NCBI GenBank assembly: GCA_023653785.1
Contig: JAMKCH010049292.1
Location: 23,254 to 87,253, forward strand
DNA from: Ophioderma brevispina
Lineage: Eukaryota; Echinodermata; Ophiuroidea; Amphilepidida; Ophiodermatidae
DNA: 64,000 nucleotides
Reading direction: 5' to 3'
The first letter of the stretch is position 1; the number at the start of each line of letters is the position of its first letter. The notes under the pieces are model-generated. The model worked only from the letters and a program-made list of their open reading frames with translations. It did not search any database and had not been told where the DNA came from. Positions 36,151-47,842 of the stretch are shown here, piece after piece. A program made the translations under genes and the position numbers.

Positions 36151-37369
36151 AAGTACAGGATCTCTTGAACCTTGTTTTGTTTTTGTTTTCCATTTTTGGT
36201 TTTTCTGGCTTTAATAAACCTGTTACCGTGGGGGGGGGGGGGGGCTGATTTCAGGCCAAAAAATTGGGTATCCGAAACTAGGTTTTCAGAAAAATTTCAG
36301 AGGAAAATAAGACTCGATCTCCCTCCAATGTACGATACTTATTGAGGAGTTTTGAAGAAAAATTTGGTAGAATATGGCTTTGGACATGAAAAAGTCGGGT
36401 CTCTGGAAAGAAATTAGTCATAAAATGGGGGTCAGGAAACTGAAAAAGAGGCCTGAAAATGCGGGTCTTATAGGCGCCCATACTTCTTCCCAATGTGAGA
36501 AACCCCCCCTCCCAACCTGTACATTAATTGTTTTGCTGTCATACCACCATTTTGAAACATTTTTAATTTTATGTACACATTTTTTACCATTACATTTAAT
36601 TTCCCAAGTTTACACCCACACAAAACACACGCACACCATGCAAACACACACACAAAATGCACACATACACAAAGTCATAAAAATTATGAAGTGTCATTCA
36701 AAGGAAAAAAGAATAATTTTTTAGTTTGTCATACAAAGAAAAACTTCTAAATTAAGAGGTAACATACTCCATGTGTGACAAATTCATATTATTGCACTAC
36801 CTCTGACATATACCTAGTGTAAAAATACGAAGGGGTGTTGCTATATGAAAGAACTGCAGAGTGGCAGGGTCTTGACCACTGCAAGGCATTATGCCAAAAC
36901 ATAAACATCAGGCCAAAACATAAGCAACATGTGTGGTGTATATTACTTAAACTGACAGCTACTGACCTTGATGTCAAAAAACCGGTTTCCCTGTTTATTG
37001 GGGCTTTCCCACCGCACCGGACCCCTAATAACAATGCATGCAAAGAGGCCAGGACAACTACAGTGAACCAAGCGTATTGACTAGAATGATTTTTAGTCTT
37101 ACCAGAAATATTGAGTGTTACAAGTGTAACCCTTTCTGTGCGTTTCTCTTGATAGTTATGCCCTGGTTCTTGTGTGTGTTAATGTATTCCAATGGAGGTG
37201 AGTTGTTTGGGGCCCTATAGACCTTTTCCTGGACTCCTTCATATCACTGTTTTGTTTTCATAAATACTGTTAGTAATTGTAAATAAAGTTTGAATGAACA
37301 TATTGATCTGTCACCTAGCACTCTGATATAGAACTACTTTCGTAAGCCAAAAATCAATTTTTTTTCAAA
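36151..37369. other. No supported gene; low-complexity tracts
   Basis: A 15-base G run at 36230-36244 and a CA-rich tract at 36611-36672 are present. Frames at 36374-36724 and 36835-37080 have no domain. Confidence 0.4.
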
Positions 37370-37760
37370 AATACTACCTATCACCAACAAATAAGTAAAA
37401 CCAACTCATTGATGAAAAAACTTTTTTCATCCATATCTCAACCCAACATAACTCATCGAACTCCAATAATTAACCTGCATAATGCCCCCTTTACTATTTG
37501 TAGCTTAACCTCTTGAGGCGCTCTTCCCCAAATGATGCAAATCCGTTCCCATTAAAAAAAATCAAATTTTTTCAGAAAATATGTGGAAATCACATATGCG
37601 CTTTGACATATGGGGCTGATATTTGGAATGAATCCTTGGATTTTTTTTTATTTTTTTACCTTATGACCCTTTAATTCAATTTCTAAACTTAAACCTTGAG
37701 GGTGTCCTTCATCAAATGACACAATACATTCCACCAAAAAAATCAAGAGTCTTATCTCCT
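37370..37760 (+). repeat. Short relative of the 31.8-32.5 kb array element
   Basis: Carries two CAACTCATTGATG/AACTCATCGAACTCC units, then GCATAATGCCCCCTTTA and ATGATGCAAATCCGTTCCCAT. A second copy of the flank (CTTTAATTCAATTTCTAAAC, TTGAGGGTGTCCTTCATC) follows at about 37670-37735. Confidence 0.55.
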
Positions 37761-37861
37761 TTAGAATTCTTCTCCGCAGTACAAATTTAATAATATCTTT
37801 CCAGTATGTGACAAACATACACCGTGGGTAAAATACTTTCCGCCCCGCTGTACACCCCACA

Positions 37862-40272
37862 AATGTACTAAAACACCCAAAAAAGTAACTCCCCACCCCT
37901 GGAAATGTGTCTGTCAAGTTCAAAACGATACATCTTGTTATACAATATGGGATTATTTGGAGGTTGTTTATTTACGCATATTTTGATACCTCATTGTGGC
38001 GATCGATGGGGTATTGTCGAAGTTATGCCCACTTGACCGAACCCACCCCAGGATTTAAAAGTTGCAGTAAATCCTATTGATAATCATAATGTCATAATGT
38101 TGCAAATTGAAATCAGTTCAATCCTCTTCTTCTCTGAATGAGTAATTCCCCTTCTCTATAGGGCTTACTGCAACAGAGTAACTGCTGTGTGAAAATAGAG
38201 ACATCCGTTACTTTCTGGCTGATTGACCGGTGATTAAAGACAAAATGAGGCATTTTCAAAAGTCACAAAGTGATATCATTATTCGGCTGATTCAAACATT
38301 TATCTTAAAGTTGAGTCTTCACTAACGTGTGAATCCAACAACACTTTAAGCGAACTCTTGACATTAATTTCTTATGGCACTTAAAAACAGATCGTCTGAA
38401 ATTTGAATGCTAACTGGTATGTCGTGAATATTTTTTTCCACTGTTGTACCAGATGCTGCTGCCCGACTCTACTTGACAGGGTGCAAAATAAGGACCATGA
38501 GGGGCAAGGCCGTTGTTAAAGGGCAATATAAAATTGCCTTCAAATTGCAAGGGCATGAAGGCAATTCAGCAATTGGAAAAGGGGCACAAGGCAATTGTTC
38601 AACATGGGAAGGGCATCAAGGCATATTTTGAACCTTGAACCTGAAACTGACCTTTTCTTAAGTCCATAAGCCAGTCTGCCTGCATGAAGGCACTTGAAGC
38701 TAAGCTAAGTGGACTGTTGGATCCAAACCTCAACAAAGCTCCATATCGGGCAGTTAGATGGTCACCTAGGAGCTTATCAAGCCTGGCAGGATCTATTCTA
38801 TTGGCCTTTCAGTTTTTTAACTTAAGAGACAACATATATTGAGATAAAAATCATATACGTGTCATGATTAGTGATGCTTTTGAATGACTTAAGGAGACTA
38901 TCATCCAACTGTTTCATTAACTAGTCATTACTTACTGCTTCCAATGCAGTAATATAACAAACAAAAAAATTATGAGAAAACAAAAACAGCTAAACTTAAA
39001 ATAGTCTCAATTTGAATTCAGAAAGTTAAATATGAAAGGTGTAGAAATATAATTAAAATAAAGACAACTGTTGATGATTACCTTTCCCCTGCCGGTGTTG
39101 TTGAATAATATATACTGGCCACGGTCGCGAATCAACAAAACGTCCTTACACAATAATAAGCTGGCACTTGATGAACATACATAGAAGGCTATCAATGGAA
39201 ACAGCATAAATCAAACGCGTGGTATCATGAAAGTTTTCGGGAAATAAAAGTCGGGGTTTTAAACACTTTTGATTTTGATTTGTAAAGTTTCTTGCCATTT
39301 TAAGGGGAAAATATTCAAAAGGTGGGTTATATGTAAAAATTTCAAATTTATTGTCAAAATCTGAAATTATTTTTTAAAAATCTTTTCTGTATTTTTTAAA
39401 AGGTCGCTCGAGCACATTATTCTGAACAGTACTCATCATTTTTTCACTTATGGGACTTTACAGCAACGGCGCAAAATACGGCGAAATCCTACCAGTGCCT
39501 GGTGTATGGTGTGGCAATACAGAGAGGGGATAATCCCGCAGTGAATCTCCAAAAAACAATGGCAGCGCCCAGAGTTCACTACGGGTGTGGATTTCCAGGC
39601 GTTTGGGGCATTTAAAACTGCTTATATCGGCATTTAAAACATTACTGGGATGTCATTTTTAAAAGATGTTATATTTTCGGATGATATCACTGACTGAATT
39701 CACAGTCGGAAAAAATTTATTAGGAACGAACTTATCAACAAGAATTGGCATTTTCGGGGAGGCCGCAAATTCGGCATCATCAGTCTGAGAAAACAGAAAA
39801 TGGCATACCGAGGCAATCGAATTAGGGGGCAAGGCAGTAGCTGCCTTTGATTTTGTTGTGTTTTTAGGGGCATCACGGGCAACCGGCGTAGGGAACCTAC
39901 GGCAATTTGGCCCGTCGTTGCCGTCGGTTATCTTTTGCGGCCTGCTACTTGACGAACCCACCCCAGGATATAAAAGTTGCAGTAAATCCCATTGACATCA
40001 TACGGTTACAGAATGACCCTCAATGCAATCCTCTTCTTCTCTGCATGACATTTCTCCTTCTCTATAGGGCTTACTGCAACTGTGGGTGGGTTCGGTCAAG
40101 TGGGCATATAACTCAACAGACTTCATCAATCACCACAAATGAGGTGTCAAAATACCGTAATAACCCGCTTCCAATTAATCCATAATGTATATGATGTATC
40201 GTTTTTTGAATTTGACAGACAAATTTCAGGCGTGGGGGAGTGAGTTACTTTTTTGGGTGTGTTGAGTACATT
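37862..40272. mobile_element. Foldback element with ~190-bp inverted arms
   Basis: The left arm (AATGTACTAAAACACCCAAA at 37862 through ATGCCCACTTGACCGAAC at about 38042) is mirrored by the right arm ending TTTTTTGGGTGTGTTGAGTACATT at 40272. Just inside, a block of about 130 bp (ACCCACCCCAGGATTTAAAA, GTTGCAGTAAATCC, CTTCTCTATAGGGCTTACTG) occurs near both ends in the same direction. Interior frames include one at 39659-39961 that begins with GTG and has a stop upstream. No transposase is recognised. Confidence 0.65.
38500..38635 (+). repeat. ~31-bp minisatellite
   Basis: About four units of AAGGGCATGAAGGCAATTC type (GGGCAATATAAAATTGCC, GGGCATGAAGGCAATTCAGC, GGGCACAAGGCAATTGTTC, GGGCATCAAGGCATATT). 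It lies inside the foldback element. Confidence 0.6.
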
Positions 40273-40593
40273 ACCAACATTGGTCTTGCTTGGTCTTGCT
40301 TTGAGCAATGTTCAATTGTTAATACTATTTTTGGACATTTGTTTAACAACACACATCATGTAGACACACACCTACAACATATGACAGCCCAGAGAGCGGG
40401 GAACAGGACAGGAATACAGACCTAGAAACACATAACCAGACATACACCACCGCATGCATGCACGCAAGCACACACAGGAAAGGTTAGTGGATCATGGAAA
40501 TTCCAGACGTTATTAATTGAGAAAGAAATACTGGATTTTTATGGGGTAGAGGAGGGGATTAGGATATTATCATATTCTGACTGACCGAATACT

Positions 40594-40746
40594 TAATTGA
40601 TCAGTTCACTAAGTGTCAAAATCGATTGGGTGCATGCACTGATCTTATCATGCATGGAAAAACACATCCGGCCAGAGAGGTACTGAGCCTGGAAATACCA
40701 ACAGACATGGAAGGTGTCCTTGCAAGGTCTTGCAGACCAATTGTGT
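40594..40746 (+). CDS. Possible exon, function unknown
   Basis: A plus-strand frame without its own start reads protein-like from about QFTKCQNRLG through HGKTHPAREVLSLEIP to ARSCRPIV, then stops. The codon pattern looks more like coding sequence than the hydrophobic minus-strand frame over the same bases (40616-40918). No domain is recognised and no strong splice donor is seen. It may be a fragment of a mobile-element protein. Low confidence. Confidence 0.2.
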
Positions 40747-40914
40747 AAACAAAAACACAATTGCAAGCCACACTGATTGACACAACATAAGATAAAACAT
40801 GAGGCGCAAATGCCATCAAGGCACTATAAGCAGCTACATGTAGGCAAGAGTGATAAGGGAAGGCTTGCCAGAGCTTACGTGATTGGACTTTTGCTATTCC
40901 AACTGCTTTCATAG

Positions 40915-41116
40915 CCATTTACAATGCACACATCAAAAAGGAGCTGTATGACACATCACGAACCAATTTAGAATCCATTGTTGATTTAAGAACCCTAAAC
41001 TCGGCGTTTTCACAACCTTATTATCACCAAACGAAAAGTTTTATTTTCCCACGTCATCCAAAACACACATGCGAAATTTCAAGCCAATACGATCAAACTA
41101 AACACGCATGTTAAAC
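40915..41116 (+). CDS. Possible exon after a TAG acceptor, function unknown
   Basis: A pyrimidine-rich tract ending CTGCTTTCATAG precedes an open frame reading IYNAHIKKELYDTSRTNLE, then VDLRTLNSAFSQPYYH, and stopping at about 41116. The frame extends about 75 codons without a start, so it would have to be an internal or last exon. No family is recognised. A repeat-type hairpin follows at 41147. Confidence 0.2.
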
Positions 41117-41146
41117 AAAACAAGTGGCTTCAAAACCCCACTACTA

Positions 41147-41178
41147 AGACCCACGAACGAAGTTGTTCGTTTGGGTCT
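41147..41178. repeat. GACCCACGAAC hairpin
   Basis: AGACCCACGAAC and GTTCGTTTGGGTCT pair with a two-base bulge around a GAAGTT loop. It resembles in style the GCCGAACTTCGTTCGGC hairpin at 4888 and may mark the end of an interspersed repeat. Confidence 0.45.
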
Positions 41179-42467
41179 AAAAACAAAATACCGGATAAAA
41201 TCTTCTAAAGATAGCCATGTTGGCTACATTGATATGTGTAATTTTTGAAAAAAAATTAAACCTGTTTAGTCAAAATATGTTAACAAGCCATTTACAGGCT
41301 TATGTATGCTATTTTAATACAACCATGTATTTGGCCATTGTGAAGCACTTGTTCAAAACATCACTCCTTTTTGGTGGTAGAGCATTGGTGGAGCGAGCAT
41401 TTAGGCTGTACCCAGACAGCGCTAGATGTGGTATGAACAATGGGAATATATGACTGAACAAAGTACCTACACGAAGTGTCCCCTTCTTTGGAAACTGTTT
41501 CACACCAACAGAGCATTTATTACAGAAATTGGTAAGGGTATATGATAAGACAATTACAATTTCCAGGCTGTGGGAATATGTCTGACTTTGGGGAGGAAAT
41601 TAGAATTAATTAGGATAGCGTTATCTCCCTCCATATTTTCTGATCAAAACAATTCACCTCAAAATTGTCTGTATACTAGAAAAAAATCCACTACAAAACT
41701 ACTCAAAATATAAAATACCATGACAGTCCTGCACACACAGAAAAGTCTTTATATTATTCTGAATCTTTAACTCATGACAACATCAAAACTTTGGTTAGTG
41801 GTTACCATGTGAATACTTGACAATGTCCACTACCACTCCAGGGTAGCCTTACCCACTGCACAACTAGACAAGAACAATGAACTATTGAGTTGTTACAGGA
41901 AGATATAGGAAGTGGGTTTAAGAAGTACTTAGCGTAACATATCTGGGCAAGTACTGAAAATAATTGGAAAAACAAGAAGATTTGTAAGATTCCATCTAAA
42001 AAAGAGAGTCGAGAGTTTGAGGATTGTGGCACACTGGCTTAAGTCATGTGATATCATTTTTGCTGGCGTCTAATAAATTTCAGTATGCATGCAGTGTTGT
42101 AAATATAGCACAGGGAATAAAGATGGCCACTTCCATGATTGGCCTGTGCAGTTGTGTACGTTGTCGGAATAAATCTTTATTTTTTTTTGCAAGGAAAACA
42201 CCCCAATGCATCCTTGCAAACTTTGTGTGCAATAAAGGATAGAGTGAAGTTAACGGCTTTGGTGGCAGAATGATACCATAAATTAATCCACATAGAAGCT
42301 TACCTTAAATGTTACTACTACGAAAATAAAGGGGGTTTTCCGATCGTATTTGGGACGCCCCTGCTGAGTTACCGGAAAAGTAGGGACTGATTTGATATCA
42401 GATGCAATCCCGTATGTTTTTCATTGTCGTCCTGAAATTCAGGCCCTAAAATCCATTTTCATTGCAA
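41179..42467. other. No supported gene
   Basis: AT-rich. Frames at 41217-41453, 41802-42032 and 42024-42242 have no recognisable domain. Confidence 0.4.
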
Positions 42468-42775
42468 GATGTAAACAAAACACCACCAAATTTATGGATT
42501 ACCATCAATATTGCACAGATTGAATAAGCTTTGAATGCACATTATTGACTTCTACCATCAAAACCGCAAGTGTGTTTCCCACGTAACTTGATGGGGCGTA
42601 TGTTGCAAAAGTGCCGTCTCTTATATTAAAGTAGAGACCACAACAGGACACAAATTGGAACAAGCCCCTAAGCATGAATTTTTTCACAGGAATATTCCAA
42701 GGACCAAGAAAACATATGGTTCGTCTTATTTAGGTATTTACATTAGATATGGCCGATTAGATTAATGCCAATAAT
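42468..42775 (+). repeat. ~310-bp interspersed repeat, copy 1
   Basis: Shares ACCATCAAAACCGCAAGTGTG, GTTTCCCACGTAACTTGA, CACAGGAATATTCCAA and TGCCAATAATT in order with 45398-45722, in the same orientation. Confidence 0.7.
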
Positions 42776-42954
42776 TATTTATGATTGATTTAATTTTCGT
42801 TTTATTTACAAAAACCTGGAGAGGAACCATTCAATGCCCCAGCATTGCTCTCCCTGGTACCCAGGTTGTCATAGGCATACATAAAAGACAACACATCTTA
42901 AAAACTAACAAAACACATAAAAATATAAATTATATTAGATAAGAAAAAAAAAGA

Positions 42955-43215
42955 AAATGATTCACACCTTCATACCCACCCACCTACCCAGCTCCCAATT
43001 CCACCCAAAAAAGCACACATCCTTGCTCCAAACACAAGCCACGCACACACCACACGGCAAACACACATACGCACGCAAACATAAACCGTCAAACCCCACC
43101 ACACACCCCACCCTCACACACACACCCACATGCCCACAATGAACACAGACGCTCACCCTCACACACACCACAAACCACCCACCCACACCAAAACACTCAC
43201 ACACAATACTCATCC
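42955..43215. repeat. CA/CCCA-rich low-complexity tract
   Basis: About 260 bases almost free of G on the plus strand, dominated by CACACAC, CCCACC and ACACGCACG words. Frames on both strands here (42957-43142, 42962-43213) are compositional artefacts. Confidence 0.75.
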
Positions 43216-43944
43216 TGACCTAAAATTACCTCCCCCCTCCAGCCCTTAAACCAGCCAAGATTAACAAAAAAGGGTTACACAAAACCACAGATGTGTTTTA
43301 ACAAAAGTAAATTAAAGTCATACTTACATATGCACATGCATGCCGAATAGAACATAGGATAATACACATGGCACAAAAAGTATCTCGCATGTTTTTCGAT
43401 CAGTACGTGCCAAGTCAGACAATTTTGAAAGTTTTCGAAATATACATTTTGTTGACTAGGTCGTGCTCTTTCATTTAACACCTCGCTGTAAAACAGCGTG
43501 CAAAAATGACTGGGATAGAACCCCTAAAAGACGCAAACCCCCAATCAAAAGTTTGCAGTTTTTGGATTTTGTCAATGGTCACTGTGTGGTACAAACTCAC
43601 TAATACGTGTTATTGATTGCACAAAGAGGTTTTTCCGACTGAATGAGCGAGAAAGCCTACTTGCAATATTGATTGTGGTCCGCGTGTTCGTGTCCCAGTA
43701 CACACAATGCCCATTGAAAATCCCCAAACTGCAACTTTGGTTTTGGGGGTTTGCATCTTTTGGGCGTTCTAATCTCAGCCATTTCTGCACGATTTTTTTA
43801 TGGTGCAGGGTTAAAAAAAGAGCAAGACTAGGCAACAAATGTTATATTTCGAAAAGTCCAAAATGGTCGACTTTGGCACAGTGCTGATCGAAAAACATGC
43901 CGATACTTTGTGGCGTAGGTGTATATTTGCACTAATATATTAAA
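43216..43944. other. No supported gene
   Basis: AT-rich to balanced sequence. Overlapping frames at 43572-43838 and 43669-43887 on opposite strands have no domain. Confidence 0.4.
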
Positions 43945-45395
43945 GAAACTTCATACATGATGAGATGAGTCAAATTAGTTTTTAGACGATCTTTAAACAG
44001 CTTTTACTTGTTTGGTAAATGGGAATTTGAAACAGTCAGAGGGAATCTCATTCCATGCCACAGAGCCACGGTACTTAAGTTCTTTTACAGCAACCTGTTG
44101 TTGGTCTCGATGGTCTGAGGATTACCCTGAGTGCACCACCTCTTGTCCGTACTTTGAAGTATCAGATATTGTATCAAAAAATTGCACAAGTAACTGGGGG
44201 CCTGCCCCGCCATGCCTTTGTACATCATACCTTATGATTGTTGTCACGTCTACTAGGAAGGGTAGCCCACCCAAGGCAACTTGTAATCAATTTTAGTTGG
44301 AACAATCTCCTATTACCCTCAAATTGTCCTACCAAACCATCCCTATTTTGAAGCTTGTGTCAACTTAGAAGTAATTTTTGAACAAGCATTTCCCCATACG
44401 ACATCACAATAATCAAGGTTGTGAACATAGGTGACGAATCAACTAGATAACCTTAAAACATTTTCATTAATAAAATACCTGGTCCTGTAGATAAAACCCA
44501 ATTTTCTGTTGACATGGTTTTTGAATATGATTGATATGGCTAACCCAGGATACATGAATGGATCCAAAAAACACCATATATTTTAAAAAAACTGTTTACC
44601 TGCTCAATACATAATTGTTGATTTTAACCTCAAGCTGGTCCCTGTTTCGTGTATCTTGATCTTCTTAGCAAACACACCATACTAACCTTTGGTTTTTTTT
44701 TACATTAAGTTGAGTTTGTTTCTAACACCACCAATCTGATACTTGCTTAGCTCTCTTAAGAATCGTATTTATTTCATGGACACTTTTATTCCTGACAAAA
44801 AGAGCATATCATCAGCATGAGGCGATTTTGGTAGTTGTTCCTGTTATAGGGATCGGCAATCGTTTATATAGATTCTAAAAAGTACGGACCCAACATTGAT
44901 CTTGAGGGACCCCAAAACAAACAGGACGGGGATCAGAAGACCTCTTTTATTTTGCAAACTTGCTAAACGACCACTGAGGTAGGAAGTGAACCAATATAGC
45001 TCCAGGCCCGTCACACCCAGCAACCCAGCTTTCGGAAGAAGTGTTTTAATGATGGACCGTATCGCAAGCTTTTTGAGGTTCTAAAAAGACAGCGCCCGTA
45101 AGCAGACCATCATCCATATTTTGAAGGAGGTAAAGTCAGAGTGACCTCAATCAAGCAAGTCTGCGTAGAGTGACCAGGCCTGAAGCCATACTGGTCCGAT
45201 GTAAGCATATTGTAACTGGCTGCAATTAATGATAACAATTGTTTGATGATGAGACTTTCATAAACTTTCGTAACTGCAGGGATTTCCATATATCGGTCAT
45301 AATTACGGTAGCCGATCTATCCCTTCTTTGAAAAATAGGGGTTACTTATATTTCCATTTAGATGGCACAATTCCAAGACTAGGCTCATATTCATA
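43945..45395 (-). pseudogene. Decayed non-LTR retrotransposon reverse transcriptase (L2/CR1-like)
   Basis: Minus-strand fragments lie in the order expected for a non-LTR reverse transcriptase. These are SDQYGFRPGHSTQT near 45202-45161, CDTVHH near 45070, a degraded PQGS..LGP and IYIND region near 44910-44865, HADDML (the catalytic YADD-type box) near 44823-44803, VHNLDYCDVVWGN near 44430-44390, YKGMAGQAPSYL near 44225, and YRGSVAWNEIP near 44075-44041. The frames change repeatedly and contain stops, so it cannot be functional. The LDYC..VWGN and C-terminal WN.IP features suggest the L2/CR1 side of the Jockey superfamily. No endonuclease domain or microsatellite tail was found. The plus-strand frame at 44012-44296 is a shadow. 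Confidence 0.75.
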
Positions 45396-45397
45396 TG

Positions 45398-45722
45398 TAA
45401 GCAAAGATGTAACAAAACCCCACCAATTTATGGTTAACCATATATTAGCACGTATTGAATAGGCTTTTGCAATGCATTATTGCTTCTACCATCAAAACCG
45501 CAAGTGTGTTTCCCACGGAACTTGAAATGTGGCGTAATGTTGCAAGTGCCAGTCTCTTTATAAAAAAAGTGAGAACACAACAGACAAATTGGAACAACAC
45601 CTTTCAAAAGCAGGAATTTTTTTTCACAAGGAATATTCCAATTTACAAGAACACCATCTGTTCGTCTATTTGGTTAGGGTATTTCATTATATATGTGCCA
45701 AATTCCTGCCAATAATTTCAAT
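45398..45722 (+). repeat. ~310-bp interspersed repeat, copy 2
   Basis: Matches 42468-42775 along its whole length with small indels. It abuts the upstream edge of the minus-strand reverse transcriptase remnant, but the other copy has no such neighbour, so it is probably separate. Confidence 0.7.
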
Positions 45723-45891
45723 AAATTCCTTTACACTTGATAGCTAATTCTGCTGTTGTGAGCTGTTTCTTTTGATCTTTTGTCATTTTTGAAAGTGTAC
45801 ATTGATAAAATCTGATCTTAAAACTAGCCTTCTTAATCTGCACAATTTTAACCAATTTGCCTGAAATAGGTAACTCTACACTTAAAGGAGC

Positions 45892-46195
45892 ATTTTATGA
45901 TTCTGATACCTTGTTTTGATATTGTTCACTAGATAACCTTCAAAAGAGCAGCATTCATAAAATTCTCAGTTGATATCCATCATGCATTTGGTGTTATGAG
46001 CAATTGTTTGAAGCAGTGTCCCAAAGGCCACTGTGTTCTCATTTCTGTCCACTTTAGACAACAATTACACTGTTTTTTGTTTATGGTCCAAAACTTATGC
46101 CCAGCTATAGAAACCAATGAAATTGCTTGTTTAATGAATGGGTTATTTACCAAATAAGACATAACTAGATTCCTGAGCAAACATTACTGGTATAA
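45892..46195 (+). mobile_element. MITE family A, decayed copy
   Basis: Starts TTAAAGGAGCATTTTATGATTCTG, then GTTCACTAGATAACC, GGTGTTATGAGCAATTG, CAAAGGCCACTGTG and TCTGTCCACTTTAGACA, following the order of the copies at 18687 and 32930. The right end is not clear. Confidence 0.5.
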
Positions 46196-46814
46196 TTGGA
46201 GAAGGGGTGAAGGAGGGCAAATTCATAATGGTAGGAGTTTACTGCTATTTGCCCTGCTATATAGTGTTACCTCACGTAAGCAGTTATTTGCTATGAGTCT
46301 GCCTCACAACCACAGGGTCATACCCAAAGTTAAACACCATACTGTGTCACGTACACTTCATCACAAATGGTTGAAATATTCTTATGGGTCATTTTCTCTC
46401 CAGTGGAATCCTGACATTAAATCTTTTCATAATCTTTTCACACCAGCCTCATGTTATAGGAAATGGTCCTCGATCACTATGGCATGTGTGTTCCTATTTA
46501 ACTATTTATCCAAACCCACTGGTTTCCCTTGGTTTTTACAACATAGTTCCATAGAAAGTTCACATAAAGTTCATTTTAATGTTGACTGCATGAACAGCCC
46601 CGTGTACAACATTATCGTACACAGTAAAAATAATGATTGATATTTTCAAAATCTCTTTATTTGATTAGTTTTAAGGTGACATCTACTCATATCAAATGGA
46701 CAAGAGAAATGTTGAGGAGATATTAATATTTAATGCCACCACACTATTGTGTCACTATAGGGTCATGAAGATATTTATTTCAATTACGTTACACATTATA
46801 CAGTGACGAAGAAA
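46196..46814. other. No supported gene
   Basis: The 115-codon ATG frame at 46293-46640 is open but shows no domain, signal peptide or repeat match. It is left unannotated. Confidence 0.35.
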
Positions 46815-46990
46815 GCTCAAGTTTTATAAGGAGGAGGAAACCGGAGACCCAGAGAAAACCTGGGAGGCCGAGTATGGACCAAACACCATGTGAAAATCTG
46901 CAGGCACGGACCGAGGTCGAAACCTGCATGGAACGATAGCTGTGTGAAGCCCGAGGGAAGGTGACCCACTATGCTAATGATAAATTTTGA
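46815..46990 (-). mobile_element. tRNA-derived SINE (GGAGGAAACC type), second copy
   Basis: The plus strand has AGGAGGAGGAAACCGGAGACC, AGAGAAAACCTGGGAGGC and GCACGGACCGAGGTCGAAACC. The minus strand gives ATAGTGGGTCACC, then GCAGGTTTCGACCTCGG (B-box-like). Same layout as 6030-6175. Confidence 0.5.
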
Positions 46991-47842
46991 ATTAGAGGTA
47001 CACAATAAAAACCTCCACAATCTAACCAAACAGTTTGGAGTTACACCACCAGACATCAAAGGGAGGGCAGATTTGTTTTTCAGACTCAGTGGCCAGCAGT
47101 AGGCCCAAACAGCATATTTTACATTATGGCAATCATATTTTCTCAAAAATCAGAACAGTTAACACAAACCCTAAATCTTAATCTCTGAGCCCAGTACCTG
47201 CTTACATGTGAGCATTCTGATTGGCTAATTAAAATACAGATAAAAGGGTGTTGACATTAGCGCCTGTCGTCTTTTGCATACCGTACCCCACAATTGGGCT
47301 ATGCAAAATACGAAAGTTCGCGCATATCACGAAATTTATGGTCCATCCTGTATTTATTAATCTCATGGTATAGAGTTACCTATCACCGTGTCACCGTTTG
47401 AACCATGACGTAACGAACTTCGCATTGCAAGACTCGGCCATAGGGACAAATAAGATAGAGACCACTATCCACGCACTCCGCTGCATGGATTGACTTGAAG
47501 TTAGGTCACCATACACTGGGGATTGGGAGAGAGTTGCTATACGCACTAAATTCGCCACCTCTTCGCGCAGTGTACGTGCCGCAATTTTCGCGCCGTACAA
47601 AGGGTATTACACGGAGGTTATTCCTCACCATAGCGGGCCTAGTTCGGGCACAGTTTCAGTGACGATGACGTGACTTGTTTATCCTCTAAACATGTTGAGC
47701 CTTTAAACATGCTACATGCCCGTACACTGGGGGTGCGGAGTACGGTCGCACCTCCCCCCCCCCCCCCCCGGGCCCCATTCCAAAAAAAAGGGAAAATTTC
47801 CACCTTTTGCTGTCAATTTGATATAAGGTCCAACAGTGATTA
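46991..47842. other. CpG-rich patch, no supported gene
   Basis: 47300-47690 has many CpGs. On the minus strand it includes GGTCTCTATCTTATTTGTC, the same word that flanks the hAT MITE at 50711. A C16 run lies at 47754-47769. The minus frame 47391-47600 has no domain. Confidence 0.4.

Noticed and set aside
39659..39961. Minus frame reading like a myristoylated N terminus (GSSSSRPQK)
   Set aside because: The apparent start is GTG, a stop lies upstream without any ATG, and the 5' end overlaps a repeated block of the foldback element.
40616..40918. 100-codon hydrophobic minus frame
   Set aside because: Probably the shadow of a more protein-like plus-strand frame; no domain.
42957..43213. Frames on both strands (His/Pro/Thr-rich and Cys/Val-rich)
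   Set aside because: Both are produced by a CA/CCCA low-complexity tract.
46293..46640. 115-codon ATG frame
   Set aside because: Open but with no recognisable family, signal or context. Not enough to call a gene.
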